This document shows, piece after piece, positions 1 through 9,100 of a DNA stretch of 14,190 nucleotides; position 1 is the first letter of the stretch; each line of letters starts with the position of its first letter. A program made the translations under genes and the position numbers. Under the pieces are notes generated by a model, which did no database searches, was not told the origin of the DNA, and was given only the letters and a program-made list of their open reading frames with translations. Source of the stretch: an uncultured Porphyromonadaceae bacterium (lineage in GTDB: Bacteria > Bacteroidota > Bacteroidia > Bacteroidales > Muribaculaceae). The stretch covers positions 1 through 14,190 of the forward strand of contig CABQCA010000048.1 of NCBI GenBank assembly GCA_902462525.1, given 5' to 3'.

Positions 1-1661
1 TTGGGCTCGGAAGCGTCCATCCACCAGGCGTCGATGCCGAGGGGCATGTAGTGGTCGTTCATCTGACTCCAGAAGAGTTTGCGTGCGTCGGGATCGTAGG
101 CATCGTAGAACGAACCAAGGTAGCCGGGGCCCACCCAGTCGCGGATGCTGTCGCGTACGGCGCCCTGATACATCCAGCCGTTTTTGTCGAATTCCTTGTA
201 GTGTTCGGTGGTGACATAGAACTTGGGCCATACCGATATCATGACGCGCGCGTCGAGCGAATGGATAGAGTCGATCATCTTTTTTGGGTCGGGGAAACGG
301 TCGCGGTCGAATTCGTGGCTGCCCCACGAATCCTGCTTCCAGTGCAGCCAGTCGATGACGATGTTGTCGATAGGAATCTGACGTTTGCGGAATTCAGAGA
401 GCGTCGACAGCACTTCTTTCTGGGTGTTGTATTTTTCGCGGCTCTGCCAGTACCCCATGGCCCATTTCGGCATTATCTGAGCTTTGCCGGTGAGAGTGCG
501 GTAACCGCTGATAACATCGTCGGCCGAAGTACCATAGACGAAGTAGTAGTCTTCCATGTCCTGCATCTGGCTCCACCAGCACATTTCGCCTTTCTCGCGG
601 TCGGCCGAGGGGGCGTAGGCGCGCAGACCGCAGTAAGCCACGCCGCCGTTGGGTTCCCAGTCGATGCTGATGGGCGTGCGTACCCCGGCTTCGAGGTCGA
701 CGGAGAATTTATAGCTGTTCGGATTCCATGCCGTGCGCCAGCGTTCGGGCACCACTTCCTTGCCTCCGATGCGGATTGTCTGGTAGCCCGAGTAGTAGAG
801 AATGAAGTCGTATTTTCCCGACACTTTAGGCTCGATTTCGCCCTCGTACTGCACCTTTGAGCCTGCGAAGCTGAAGTCCTGCGGCAGGTTGATGACGTGC
901 GACAGGTCGCCGCGTATCAGGTTCTCGAAGTAGATCTGCGGCTCGTCGCGTACGATGGTTTTGCCGTCGGCGGCGGTGTATGTTCCGGTGAGACTGCCTT
1001 CTTTGCCGTTTTTGTCGTAGAGAGTGAAGATGTCGCCGAGCTGACTGTATCCCTCGGGATTGCCCCAACGGCAGAGCGAGTAGCTGTCCCAGAGAATGCC
1101 GTAGTTGCCGGTGGAAACGACAAACGGCACCGAAACTTTTGTGTTGTACTGGAAGAGTTCCTCGTTTTTATTCTTGTAGTTCCATTCGTTGGCCTGGTGC
1201 TGACCGAGACCGTAGATGCCTTCGCTGTCGTCGAGCGATTCGAACGACTGGGTCACCGACCAGGCTGTCTCGCCGTCGGCGGAGTAGGGCACGAAGCTGC
1301 GGCCGCCCTCTTTTTCGCGCAGAATGACATTGCCGTTTTTGTCGCGGAATGTCACTACGCCTGTGCTTTTGGCCAGAGTAGCGCTGATTTCAGAGGTGGC
1401 GAGGGTGATGGTGGAGTCGGTTTTCGTAATTGTATATTCGGCTTTGGTCTTCTGCGGAAGCACCACAAGGCTCGAATCAGCCTTGAACTTTCCTTCCGGC
1501 ACGGCCGAAACGCGGATTATTTTGTCGGTTACCGCCTGAAGGCGCACTATGCCCGCGGGGGTGCCGGCAATGAAGCCGCCGTCGGTTTTGCTGAAATCCG
1601 ACGAGCACGAGGCGAGCAGCACGGTGCCGAGAGCAAGAAGTGAAAATGAAATATTTTTCAT
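1..1661 (-). CDS. GH31 glycoside hydrolase lipoprotein with PA14 insert, probable alpha-xylosidase (3' end cut off)
   Basis: The frame reads leftward from ATG at 1661-1659 for 553 codons and leaves the window open. Residues 1-19 are a lipoprotein signal with lipobox LASC (Cys19). An N-terminal beta-sandwich with a YGLGQH stretch follows. A PA14-like insert lies at about residues 212-352. The catalytic barrel starts near residue 385 (MGYWQSREKY, then VIDWLHW and DSWGSHEFD). The last residues visible are GIDAWWMDASEP, where Asp549 matches the GH31 catalytic nucleophile; the acid/base Asp lies beyond the edge. GH31 enzymes are retaining exo-alpha-glycosidases. The PA14 insert plus WWMD pattern is what I know from alpha-xylosidases acting on xyloglucan oligosaccharides, but alpha-glucosidase activity is not excluded. 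It lies 129 bp downstream of the regulator gene and has its own promoter box. Only the family call is firm. Confidence 0.93.
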   Translation of the reverse strand, partial: MKNISFSLLALGTVLLASCSSDFSKTDGGFIAGTPAGIVRLQAVTDKIIRVSAVPEGKFKADSSLVVLPQKTKAEYTITKTDSTITLATSEISATLAKSTGVVTFRDKNGNVILREKEGGRSFVPYSADGETAWSVTQSFESLDDSEGIYGLGQHQANEWNYKNKNEELFQYNTKVSVPFVVSTGNYGILWDSYSLCRWGNPEGYSQLGDIFTLYDKNGKEGSLTGTYTAADGKTIVRDEPQIYFENLIRGDLSHVINLPQDFSFAGSKVQYEGEIEPKVSGKYDFILYYSGYQTIRIGGKEVVPERWRTAWNPNSYKFSVDLEAGVRTPISIDWEPNGGVAYCGLRAYAPSADREKGEMCWWSQMQDMEDYYFVYGTSADDVISGYRTLTGKAQIMPKWAMGYWQSREKYNTQKEVLSTLSEFRKRQIPIDNIVIDWLHWKQDSWGSHEFDRDRFPDPKKMIDSIHSLDARVMISVWPKFYVTTEHYKEFDKNGWMYQGAVRDSIRDWVGPGYLGSFYDAYDPDARKLFWSQMNDHYMPLGIDAWWMDASEP

Positions 1662-1685
1662 CGGTATAGGTGTTTTATTCTGATG

Positions 1686-1693
1686 CAAAGATA
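1686..1693 (-). promoter_or_regulatory. Candidate -7 box for the GH31 gene
   Basis: Read leftward, this is TATCTTTG, an exact match to the Bacteroidota -7 consensus TAnnTTTG. It predicts a start of transcription near 1679 and a short leader of about 18 nt before the ATG at 1661. The nearest upstream TTTG (1711-1708) is only 14 nt away, shorter than the usual -33 spacing, so the upstream element is poor. This suggests the GH31 gene can be transcribed independently of the regulator gene. Confidence 0.5.
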
Positions 1694-1708
1694 TTTCATT
1701 CTGTTAAC

Positions 1709-1744
1709 AAAGAGCGCCCCTTACGTTATGTAAAAGGGCGCTTT
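1709..1744 (-). terminator. Hairpin between the regulator and GH31 genes, possible weak terminator
   Basis: AGCGCCC at 1713-1719 pairs with GGGCGCT at 1736-1742, and the stem continues inward with TTAC/GTAA around a short loop and outward with AAA/TTT. In the leftward direction it lies 47-82 nt after the regulator stop codon. The tail after the stem (CTTTGTT) is only moderately T-rich, so it may be a leaky terminator or an mRNA 3'-end stabiliser. Confidence 0.5.
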
Positions 1745-1790
1745 ATGTTTCACGGCGGTATCGGAATGTTAACAAAACGGGTGTGAATTG

Positions 1791-4700
1791 TTAATCGGCG
1801 GTTTCGCGGTTTTCTTTTATCTGATATTCGCCGGGCGAGATGCCGTATTCTTCGCGGAAGTGCTTGCTGAAATATTTGGGATTGTTGAAGCCTACATTGT
1901 ATGCGATTTCGGCGACAGTGAGCCGGCTGTCGCGCAGGTACTGTGTGGCGCGTTTGAGCCTCAGCACGCGAATGAATTCTATCGGGGTGCGGCCGGTGAG
2001 AGCCGAAAGACGTTTGTAGAGGTGTACGCGGCTCATTCCCAGAGCTGCGGCCATCTCCTCGACAGAAAGGTCGGGGTTCCCCATGTTTGCCTCGACATAT
2101 TCCACGGCTTTGGCCACAAGCTGTTCGTCGACCGATGTTATCTTGATTTCCTTCGGCGACGGCTCGATGAGCGAGTGGCGCAGACCGCGCCGGCCAAGGG
2201 CTATGAGGCGCTTCATGCGCAGGCTGAGCACTTCGTTGTTGAAAGGCTTTGTCACATAGTCGTCGGCGCCGAGGGTAAGACCTTCGATTACGGAGCCTAC
2301 ATCCTGCTTGGCGGTTAGAAGAATCAGCGGAACATTGACTGTGGACGGCTGGCTCTTGAGGCATCGGCAGAGCTGTATGCCGTCCATTTCGGGCATCATG
2401 ATATCGCTCACTATAAGGTCGAAGCTGTGCTCTTTGGTCAGTCTGAGGGCTTCTGCTCCGTTGGGAGCCGTGAGGACGTCGTAGTCGCGGCTGAATTCGT
2501 CGCGCAGAAATTCCACCAGATCGTGGTTGTCGTCGACAAAGAGCACCGACGGACGCTTGGCATCGGCCTTTTCGTCGGCCGGAGCGGCATTGCGGTCTTC
2601 GCGGGCTTTTTTATTGTCGGAAACAAGCGTTGTGGGCAGAGTGACACGGAAAACGGTGCCTGAGGGTTTGTTGTCGGACACTGTGACTTCTCCTTTGTGC
2701 AGGCGTGCGTATTCGTAGACCATCGACAGGCCGATGCCCGAGCCGGTGTTGAGGTCGGAAGTGTCCTCGCTGCGGTAAAAACGCTCGAAAATGTGCTTTT
2801 TGTCGGTGTCGGTGATTCCTTTTCCGGAGTCGGCGACATCGACCACGGCCATATCGCCGTCGCGGCTCACCCTCACTTCGATGGAACCGCCTTCGGGGGT
2901 GTATTTCACGGCGTTAGACAGCAGATTGAGAATTATTTTTGTCACCTTGTCGTTGTCGTATTCCATTTCGATGCTCGGCACGTCGGTTATCAGCTCGAAT
3001 CGCTGTCCGCGGCGGTCTGTCATGTCGATGAACGAGCGGCATGCCTGCTGTACTGTTGTGACAAGGTCGCCTTCCGACAGGTGCAGCTTGAGTTCCGACA
3101 TCTCGTTCTTGCGGAAATCGAGGAGCTGGTTTACAAGGTAGAGCAGGCGGTTGGCATTGTCTTTTATGGTGGAGAGGCGGCGGACGTCGCGTTCGTCGGT
3201 CTTTTCTTTCAGCATCGACTCCGTAGGCGACAGAATGAGGGTGAGGGGAGTGCGGAGTTCGTGGCTTATGTTGGTGAAGAACTTGAATTTCAGCTGGTTC
3301 AGCTCGTCGGTCTTGCGCTGGGCGTCTTCGCGCTGGCGCTCGGCAAATCGCTGCTGCTCGCGGCGTTTGATGTAGTAGACCACCGATATGCAGCCTCCTG
3401 TGATAAGCAGACAGTAGATAAGTTTCGCCCACCAGTCGGCCCACCATGGCGCATGGACCACGATCGGGAGGCGCCGCACGCCGCCTACAGTGAGCCCGTC
3501 GTCGCCGATTGCCTCGACTTCGAGGCAATAGCTTCCCGGAGCGAGGCTGCTGAAAGCCGCCTGTGAGATGCCGGGCGCACATTCTATCCACTCGGTGCTG
3601 AGACCTTTGAGGCGGTAGCGGAAGTGAGTGCGCGAGAGGTTACGGTAGTTGTCTGTGGAAAACGATACGGTGAATATATTCTGGTTAGGGCCGAGGCTCA
3701 GTTTGTCGAGATGGTTGAGGGACTGCGGCAGTATTTCCTTTCCTCCGATTTTTTCGCCTACGGTCACCGGCCTGTTGTTCACCGTCAGTCCGGTGAACAG
3801 GATGCGTGCTGTCGTGGGACTCTTCGAGGCTTCTGCCGACTCGATGATGGCAAGGCCGTTCTGAGTGCCGGCCACTACTTTTCCTGAAGGCAGCAGACCG
3901 AAAGAGCGCTGGTTGAAACTTTCGGTGCTTACACCGTCGCGGCTGTCGTAAGCTTTTGCACTGAAGGAATATATGCTTTTGTCGCTGCGGGTGACCACGA
4001 TATTGTAGAGAGCGCCGTCGGCACTTGCCCATACGGTATGGTCGGGAGCTTCGATGACTCCGAGGATAATGTTGTTTATACCGTTGGGTGTCAGCCGTAT
4101 GGTATAGAGCGAATCGGTGCGGCTGTCAAAACACTCGAGACCGTCGCGTCCGGCAATCCACAGCAGCCCGCGGGAGTCGTTGAAAATCTGATTGATGGCC
4201 GAATGTTCGCGGTGATTGCGTCCGAGGCTGCCCAGTCGTTCTGTCGAAATCTCATGTGTGGCCGGCGAAAGGCCGTAGATATTGTCGGCGCTGCCTATTA
4301 TGATTCGGCCGTCGTTGCTGCGGGCAAGGGTGTTGATGAAGTCGTTGTTAAGGTCGGAATTGCCTGCGTTGAAGGTCTCGAAACTCATGTCGGCGGGGTT
4401 GAATAGCTGCACTCCGCCTCCGAGAGTGCCGAGCCACATGGAGCCGTCGCTGTTTGGCAAAACCGACCATATATTGGGCGAAGCAAGGCCGTCGGCAGTA
4501 TTGTAGTTGCGTATCTTGCCGTCTTTAAAGCGATTAAGGCCACCACCGTATGTGCCGTACCACAGAGAGCCGTCGGGCGAGTAGTCAAGGCATACGATGG
4601 CGGTGTTCTTGTTCGAGGGAATATGCACTGTTTCTTCGGTCTCGATGTTGTATTTGAGCAGACCTTCGTGGTCGGAGCCCAGCCAGACCCAGTTTGGTTC

Positions 4701-5768
4701 GTTCTGCACGGGGTAGACGCAGTTAATGTCGGCGATGTAGCGTGTGTCGAGGCAGAATTCATTGGTGTAGTGCACCGAAACACCCTTTTTGTACGTTCCC
4801 ACCCATATACCTCCGGCTTCGTTGTCGGTGTAGAAAGCTCGCACCGAGTTGTTGGCGAGCGAAAAAATGTCGACAGGATTGTTGGCAATCACTTCCTTAG
4901 AGCCGTCTCGTCCCAGAATTTCGATACCGTCGTTGTCGTAGCCTATCCAGATATTGCCTGTGGCGTCCTGTGTCATGGCGGTCACCGGACACTTCTCGGG
5001 GCTGACGGGGGCCTGACGCCATTTTCGGCTGTTGATGTCGTAGATGAAGGTGCCGTCGAAATTGTAGACCCATACGCTGCCTGTGTCGTCGAGCATCAGA
5101 GAGTAGCTTGAATTACGTTCGCCCGAGCCCGGCACTTTAGCAGTGCGCAGCGAACTGCCGTCCTTGTATTCTATTACAAAGAGGTCGCCCCGGTCTGACA
5201 CTGCTATTGCAAGGCTTTGTTCGGCCACCGGTGTTATCGCGGTGAAGTTGCTAAGCGGCGTGGGTACGGTAATCATCTTTTTCGCTTTTGGCTGCTCCTG
5301 CGAAATGTCGACTTTGTAAAGGCCTGTGCCGCCGGTGGCAATCCACAGGTCGGTGCCGGCGGAGCGTATGATATTCGGCACCCCTTCGACACCCCATTCA
5401 TCGAGCTGCTTTTCTGAAAGACGTGAAAAGGTTTCGGACGCCGGGTCGTAGACTGAATATACGCCGGCTGTGCGAACCCACAGGCGTTCGGCGGAGTCCT
5501 CGAAAATATCCTCGACGTAGTTGTTGAGCAACGAAGTGCTGTCGGCGGGGTTGTGGCGGAACACGCGGATTTCGTTTCCGTCGTAGCGGTTGAGGCCCGA
5601 AGCGGTGCCTATCCACACAAATCCTTCCGAATCCTTGAAGATGGAATTGGTTTCGTTGTTCGACAGTCCGTTGCCCACATTTATGTTTCGGAAGCGGATT
5701 CCGGAGGCCGAGGCACACGGTGCGAGACATGGCAGTATCAGAAGTAAGATGAGCGAAAAGTATTTCAT
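1791..5768 (-). CDS. Hybrid two-component system regulator (HTCS): periplasmic sensor, histidine kinase, receiver and AraC-type output
   Basis: This 1325-residue protein is a one-polypeptide two-component system, the usual sensor-activator of Bacteroidota PULs. In order: a signal peptide (1-21); about 14 propeller-type repeats with motifs such as GFVWIGTASGLNRYD, up to about residue 640; a Y_Y_Y-type domain (about 700-772); one membrane segment (783-800); HisKA with phosphoacceptor His836 (SHELRTP); HATPase_c with N box (Asn948, Asn952), DSGKGI (Asp980) and GSGIGL (1009); a receiver with phosphoacceptor Asp1122 (VSDIMMPEMDG) and Lys1174; and an AraC-type helix-turn-helix from about 1215 to the end. 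All key residues are present. The start at 5768 gives a clean signal peptide; an in-frame ATG at 5861 lies upstream of the likely promoter box and would add 31 unsuitable residues. It is divergent from the susC-like gene, which it probably activates on sensing an oligosaccharide. The ligand cannot be read from the sequence. Confidence 0.97.
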   Translation of the reverse strand: MKYFSLILLLILPCLAPCASASGIRFRNINVGNGLSNNETNSIFKDSEGFVWIGTASGLNRYDGNEIRVFRHNPADSTSLLNNYVEDIFEDSAERLWVRTAGVYSVYDPASETFSRLSEKQLDEWGVEGVPNIIRSAGTDLWIATGGTGLYKVDISQEQPKAKKMITVPTPLSNFTAITPVAEQSLAIAVSDRGDLFVIEYKDGSSLRTAKVPGSGERNSSYSLMLDDTGSVWVYNFDGTFIYDINSRKWRQAPVSPEKCPVTAMTQDATGNIWIGYDNDGIEILGRDGSKEVIANNPVDIFSLANNSVRAFYTDNEAGGIWVGTYKKGVSVHYTNEFCLDTRYIADINCVYPVQNEPNWVWLGSDHEGLLKYNIETEETVHIPSNKNTAIVCLDYSPDGSLWYGTYGGGLNRFKDGKIRNYNTADGLASPNIWSVLPNSDGSMWLGTLGGGVQLFNPADMSFETFNAGNSDLNNDFINTLARSNDGRIIIGSADNIYGLSPATHEISTERLGSLGRNHREHSAINQIFNDSRGLLWIAGRDGLECFDSRTDSLYTIRLTPNGINNIILGVIEAPDHTVWASADGALYNIVVTRSDKSIYSFSAKAYDSRDGVSTESFNQRSFGLLPSGKVVAGTQNGLAIIESAEASKSPTTARILFTGLTVNNRPVTVGEKIGGKEILPQSLNHLDKLSLGPNQNIFTVSFSTDNYRNLSRTHFRYRLKGLSTEWIECAPGISQAAFSSLAPGSYCLEVEAIGDDGLTVGGVRRLPIVVHAPWWADWWAKLIYCLLITGGCISVVYYIKRREQQRFAERQREDAQRKTDELNQLKFKFFTNISHELRTPLTLILSPTESMLKEKTDERDVRRLSTIKDNANRLLYLVNQLLDFRKNEMSELKLHLSEGDLVTTVQQACRSFIDMTDRRGQRFELITDVPSIEMEYDNDKVTKIILNLLSNAVKYTPEGGSIEVRVSRDGDMAVVDVADSGKGITDTDKKHIFERFYRSEDTSDLNTGSGIGLSMVYEYARLHKGEVTVSDNKPSGTVFRVTLPTTLVSDNKKAREDRNAAPADEKADAKRPSVLFVDDNHDLVEFLRDEFSRDYDVLTAPNGAEALRLTKEHSFDLIVSDIMMPEMDGIQLCRCLKSQPSTVNVPLILLTAKQDVGSVIEGLTLGADDYVTKPFNNEVLSLRMKRLIALGRRGLRHSLIEPSPKEIKITSVDEQLVAKAVEYVEANMGNPDLSVEEMAAALGMSRVHLYKRLSALTGRTPIEFIRVLRLKRATQYLRDSRLTVAEIAYNVGFNNPKYFSKHFREEYGISPGEYQIKENRETAD

Positions 5769-5838
5769 ATGCAGATGTTGCACGCAGGCGCTGCGGCGGC
5801 CTTGAAAAACCGTCCGGCGCCCTTTTGGTGATGCAATG

Positions 5839-5846
5839 CAAAAATA
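5839..5846 (-). promoter_or_regulatory. Candidate -7 box for the HTCS gene
   Basis: Read leftward, this is TATTTTTG, matching TAnnTTTG. It predicts a transcript start near 5832 and a leader of about 64 nt to the ATG at 5768. Because it lies inside the longer open frame that starts at 5861, it supports the downstream start. No TTTG at the proper -33 distance was found; TTTG copies occur only 12 nt or less upstream. Confidence 0.45.
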
Positions 5847-5922
5847 GCAAATTTGAATCAAATATGAAATTTGGTGTATTTTTTGATAAAAAGTATTAAT
5901 GCTGCTGACCGACAGCTTCTAA

Positions 5923-5938
5923 GAACCGCTGACGGTTC
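5923..5938. repeat. 16-bp dyad in the divergent region
   Basis: GAACCG at 5923-5928 and CGGTTC at 5933-5938 form a perfect 6-bp inverted repeat around CTGA. It lies upstream of both predicted transcript starts, so it would act as DNA (a protein site) rather than as an RNA hairpin. The function is unknown. Confidence 0.45.
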
Positions 5939-5972
5939 CGGGCTTCCAGGGCGCGGCAACAAATAGTACCCC

Positions 5973-6010
5973 ATTTTTTTACATTTGAGGTGAATTTTAA
6001 AACATTTGAG
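5973..6010 (+). promoter_or_regulatory. 21-bp-phased direct repeat, candidate HTCS operator
   Basis: ACATTTGAG occurs at 5981-5989 and again at 6002-6010, exactly 21 bp apart. Extended leftward, ATTTTTTTACATTTGAG (5973-5989) matches ATTTTAAAACATTTGAG (5994-6010) at 14 of 17 positions. Two copies on the same face of the helix, separated by two turns, suit a dimer of an AraC-type output domain. The repeat ends 45 bp before the -7 box of the susC-like gene. Assignment to the neighbouring HTCS is inference. Confidence 0.55.
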
Positions 6011-6055
6011 AGTGCTATATTAACATCGAGTCCATGCCGTAATCTTTTATTTGTA

Positions 6056-6063
6056 TAATTTTG
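6056..6063 (+). promoter_or_regulatory. Candidate -7 box for the susC-like operon
   Basis: TAATTTTG matches TAnnTTTG and predicts a start near 6070, giving a leader of roughly 106 nt. The position where a -33 TTTG would be expected (about 6034-6038) reads ATGCC, so the promoter lacks that element. This is consistent with a promoter that depends on an activator. Confidence 0.5.
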
Positions 6064-6175
6064 CATCGAAACTTAACAAACCTTAAAACTACACAAAACC
6101 CAGACGAAAAACTGAAACATAACCGACCTTTCAATCCACCGGAAAATCCAATCAAACCAATACTTCTTAATTACT

Positions 6176-9100
6176 ATGGGAAAAATCACATCATTATTGT
6201 GTCCCGTTGCCAAGCTACGGCAACTGCTGCTTGCGGTGTGCCTTATGCTGTTTTCGGCGGGATTCGCCCAGGCACAGAAACTGACTGTCACCGGCACTGT
6301 TACTTCGGCAGCCGACGGTGAACCTCTCATCGGTGCTTCTGTTGTTGTCAAAGGCGCTCACGAAGGCGTGACCACCGACATCGATGGCAACTACACTATC
6401 AGCGTGGCAGACGGCGAGACACTGACATTCAGCTATGTCGGTTTTACCTCGCGCAATGTCAGAGTCGACGGTGCACGCCTCGACGTAGCTCTGATGGAAA
6501 ATGCCGAAAACCTCAACGACCTCGTGGTAGTGGGCTACGGCGTTCAGAAAAAGAAACTTCTCACCGGCGCCACAGCCCAGATCAAGGGCGACGACATCGC
6601 CAAACTCAACACCACATCGCCTCTGCAGGCCATGCAGGGTCAGCTGCCCGGTGTCAACATCACCACCAACTCGGGCCAGCCCGGTGAAAGCATGAAAGTG
6701 CAGATCCGCGGTCTCGGCACTATCGGCAACGCATCGCCTCTCTACCTCATCGACGGTATCGGCGGCGACATCTCCACCCTCAATCCCGCCGACATCGAGA
6801 GCATCGACGTGCTCAAGGACGCTGCCTCGGCTGCAATCTACGGAGCACAGGCCGCCAACGGCGTAGTGCTCATCACCACCAAGCAGGGTCGCGAGGGCCG
6901 TGCCACAGTGAGCTTCGACGGCTATTTCGGCTGGCAGTCGGTGGCAAAGAAGGTGAATATGCTCAATGCCGAGCAGTACAAGGTCATTATGGACGAACAG
7001 CAGATTGCCGAAGGCTCCGCTCCCTACGACTGGGCTTCCTATCCCGAACTGTGGGGTACCAACGCAGCCGGCGAGAAATACGCCTACGACACCGACTGGG
7101 TCGACAGCATGTTCAAGGACGGCGCCACCACCCAAAGCTACACCATCGGTGTCACCGGCGGCAACGCCTCCAGCACCTACGCTCTCAGCCTCGGTTTCCT
7201 CAACCAGGAAGGCATAGGCGGCGGCAAGGACGTGTCGGACTACTCGCGCTACAACTTCCGCATCAACTCCGACCACAAACTCTTCAACAACATTGTCACC
7301 GTAGGCGAGCAGGTGAGCTTCGTCTACACCAAGAACCGCGGCATCGGTGTCGGTAACCAGTACAACAACACCCTGCGCGGCGCTTTCGGCACAGCTCCCG
7401 TATTCCCTATATATAATGAGGACGGCAGCTACTTCGACAGCAGCAACAGCGCATACAACAACGGCGCCGGCAACCCCTACGGAAACATGATGATCAACAA
7501 CCGCAATCAGAACAAGAACGCCACCTTCTCGGGCAACGTTTACGCTCAGATCGAACCCATCAAGAACCTTAAGCTCCGCACTGTCTTCGGCGCCGTCTAC
7601 GGCAGCAGCGAGTACCGCAGTTTCCGCCCCATCTACCGCCTGTCGATCTACGACTACAACGAGCACACCGAAGTGGGTCAGAACATGAACCACAGTCTCG
7701 GCATGACATGGACCAACACCATAAGCTACGACTGGACTATCAAGGACCACAACTTCAAGGCTCTTCTCGGTATGGAAGCCTACCGCTACGAAGGCACCTA
7801 TCTCGGCGCCGGCCAGAAAGACCTCAAGGAAGGCTTCGACACATGGCCCTACGCATGGATCAGCAACGGCACCGCAGCCTCGAGTGCCGACGGACTCTCG
7901 GCCTCGGGCAATCCCCACGACAACAGCCGCAGCGTCAGCTACTTCGGCCGTCTGAGCTGGAACTGGCAGGAAAAATACATGGTCGACGTGACCGTGCGCC
8001 GCGACGGTTCGAGCCGTTTCGCCTCGGGTCACCGCTTCGGCACGTTCCCCTCGGTATCGGCCGGCTGGAACATCAGCAACGAGAGCTTCATGGGAAGCAC
8101 CCGCACATGGATGGACTATCTCAAGATACGCGGCAGCTGGGGCCGTGTCGGCAACCAGAACATCGACAACTACCAGTACCTCGCACCTATCAAGGTGACC
8201 AACACCCACTATTTCTTCGGCCAGTATCTGGGACCGAACGGTGTCTACGGCGACTATGCCACTATTCTCGGCAACAACTGGGGCGCATATCCCAGCCGTC
8301 TGGGCAACGAAGGCATCACCTGGGAAACTTCTGAACAGCTCGACTTCGGTATCGACGCCACATTCTTAAAGAGCCGTATGCGTGTGAATCTCGACTGGTA
8401 CCGCAAGACCACCAAGGACTGGCTCGTAACACCGCCTATTCTGGCGACAGCCGGTACGGACGCCGCATTCATCAACGGTGGTGATGTGGTGAACACCGGT
8501 GTCGAATTCAGCATCGGCTGGAACGATGTCATCGGCAAGGACTTCAGCTACAATGTCAGCGTCAACGGCGCATACAACAAGAACAAAGTCGGCTCGATTC
8601 CCACCGAGGACGGTATGATTCACGGCGCCACCAATATGCTCTACGACAACTCGCCCGAGTTCTACCGCGCAGCCAACGGCATGCCCATCGGCTATTTCTG
8701 GGGCTACAAGACTGCCGGTATCTTCCAGAATCAGCAGGAAATAAACGACTGGATAGCCGCAGGCAACGGTGTGCTTCAGGATAACGTGCAGCCCGGCGAC
8801 GTCAAGTTCGTCGACATCGACCACAACGGCGTGATCAACGACGCCGACAAGACCGACCTCGGCAACGGCGTTCCGAAATTCACTTTCGGCTTCAACATCA
8901 ACCTCTACTATAAGAACTTCGATCTCGGCCTCACCGCTACCGGAGCCGCAGGCTTCAAGCTGGTGCAGAGCTACCGCAATCAGACCGCCAAACTGGCCAA
9001 CTACACAACCCGTATTCTCGACCGCTGGACCGGTGAAGGCACATCGAACACCATACCCCGCGTGACCAACCAGAACATCAACTGGCTCTTCAGCGATCTC

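Larger units (their letters stand above)
5769..6175. other. Divergent intergenic control region between the HTCS and susC-like genes
   Basis: This 407-bp stretch has no credible gene. It is AT-rich except for a GC-rich patch at about 5924-5957. It carries a leftward -7 box (5839-5846), a 16-bp dyad (5923-5938), a 21-bp-phased direct repeat (5973-6010) and a rightward -7 box (6056-6063). The leader of the susC-like gene (about 6070-6175) is poor in G, A/C-rich and looks unstructured, common for Bacteroidota leaders. No riboswitch or small-RNA promoter was recognised. Confidence 0.7.

Noticed and set aside
51..860. Long plus-strand open frames opposite the GH31 gene (51-860 and 897-1643)
   Set aside because: They mirror the GH31 reading frame, lack recognisable motifs, and the minus strand carries a clear signal peptide, PA14 and GH31 barrel.
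2697..3566. Plus-strand open frame of 289 codons opposite the HTCS kinase region
   Set aside because: The minus strand here encodes the HisKA/HATPase domains with all motifs intact; the opposite frame is a compositional shadow.
5848..5873. CAAATTTG and GAAATTTG copies 18 bp apart near the HTCS promoter
   Set aside because: They are short, AT-rich and in a strongly AT-rich stretch, so chance similarity is likely; spacing is not a whole number of helical turns.
6061..6321. Small plus-strand open frame (86 codons) starting in the susC leader
   Set aside because: Its second half overlaps the susC signal-peptide region in another frame and its sequence shows no domain or signal; the start falls right at the predicted promoter.
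6215..8209. A 664-codon open frame on the minus strand, antisense to the susC-like gene
   Set aside because: The opposite strand encodes an unmistakable SusC. The antisense product is a low-complexity Val/Ala/Gly-rich string with no domain, explained by strong codon bias (GC-ending codons) on the real strand.
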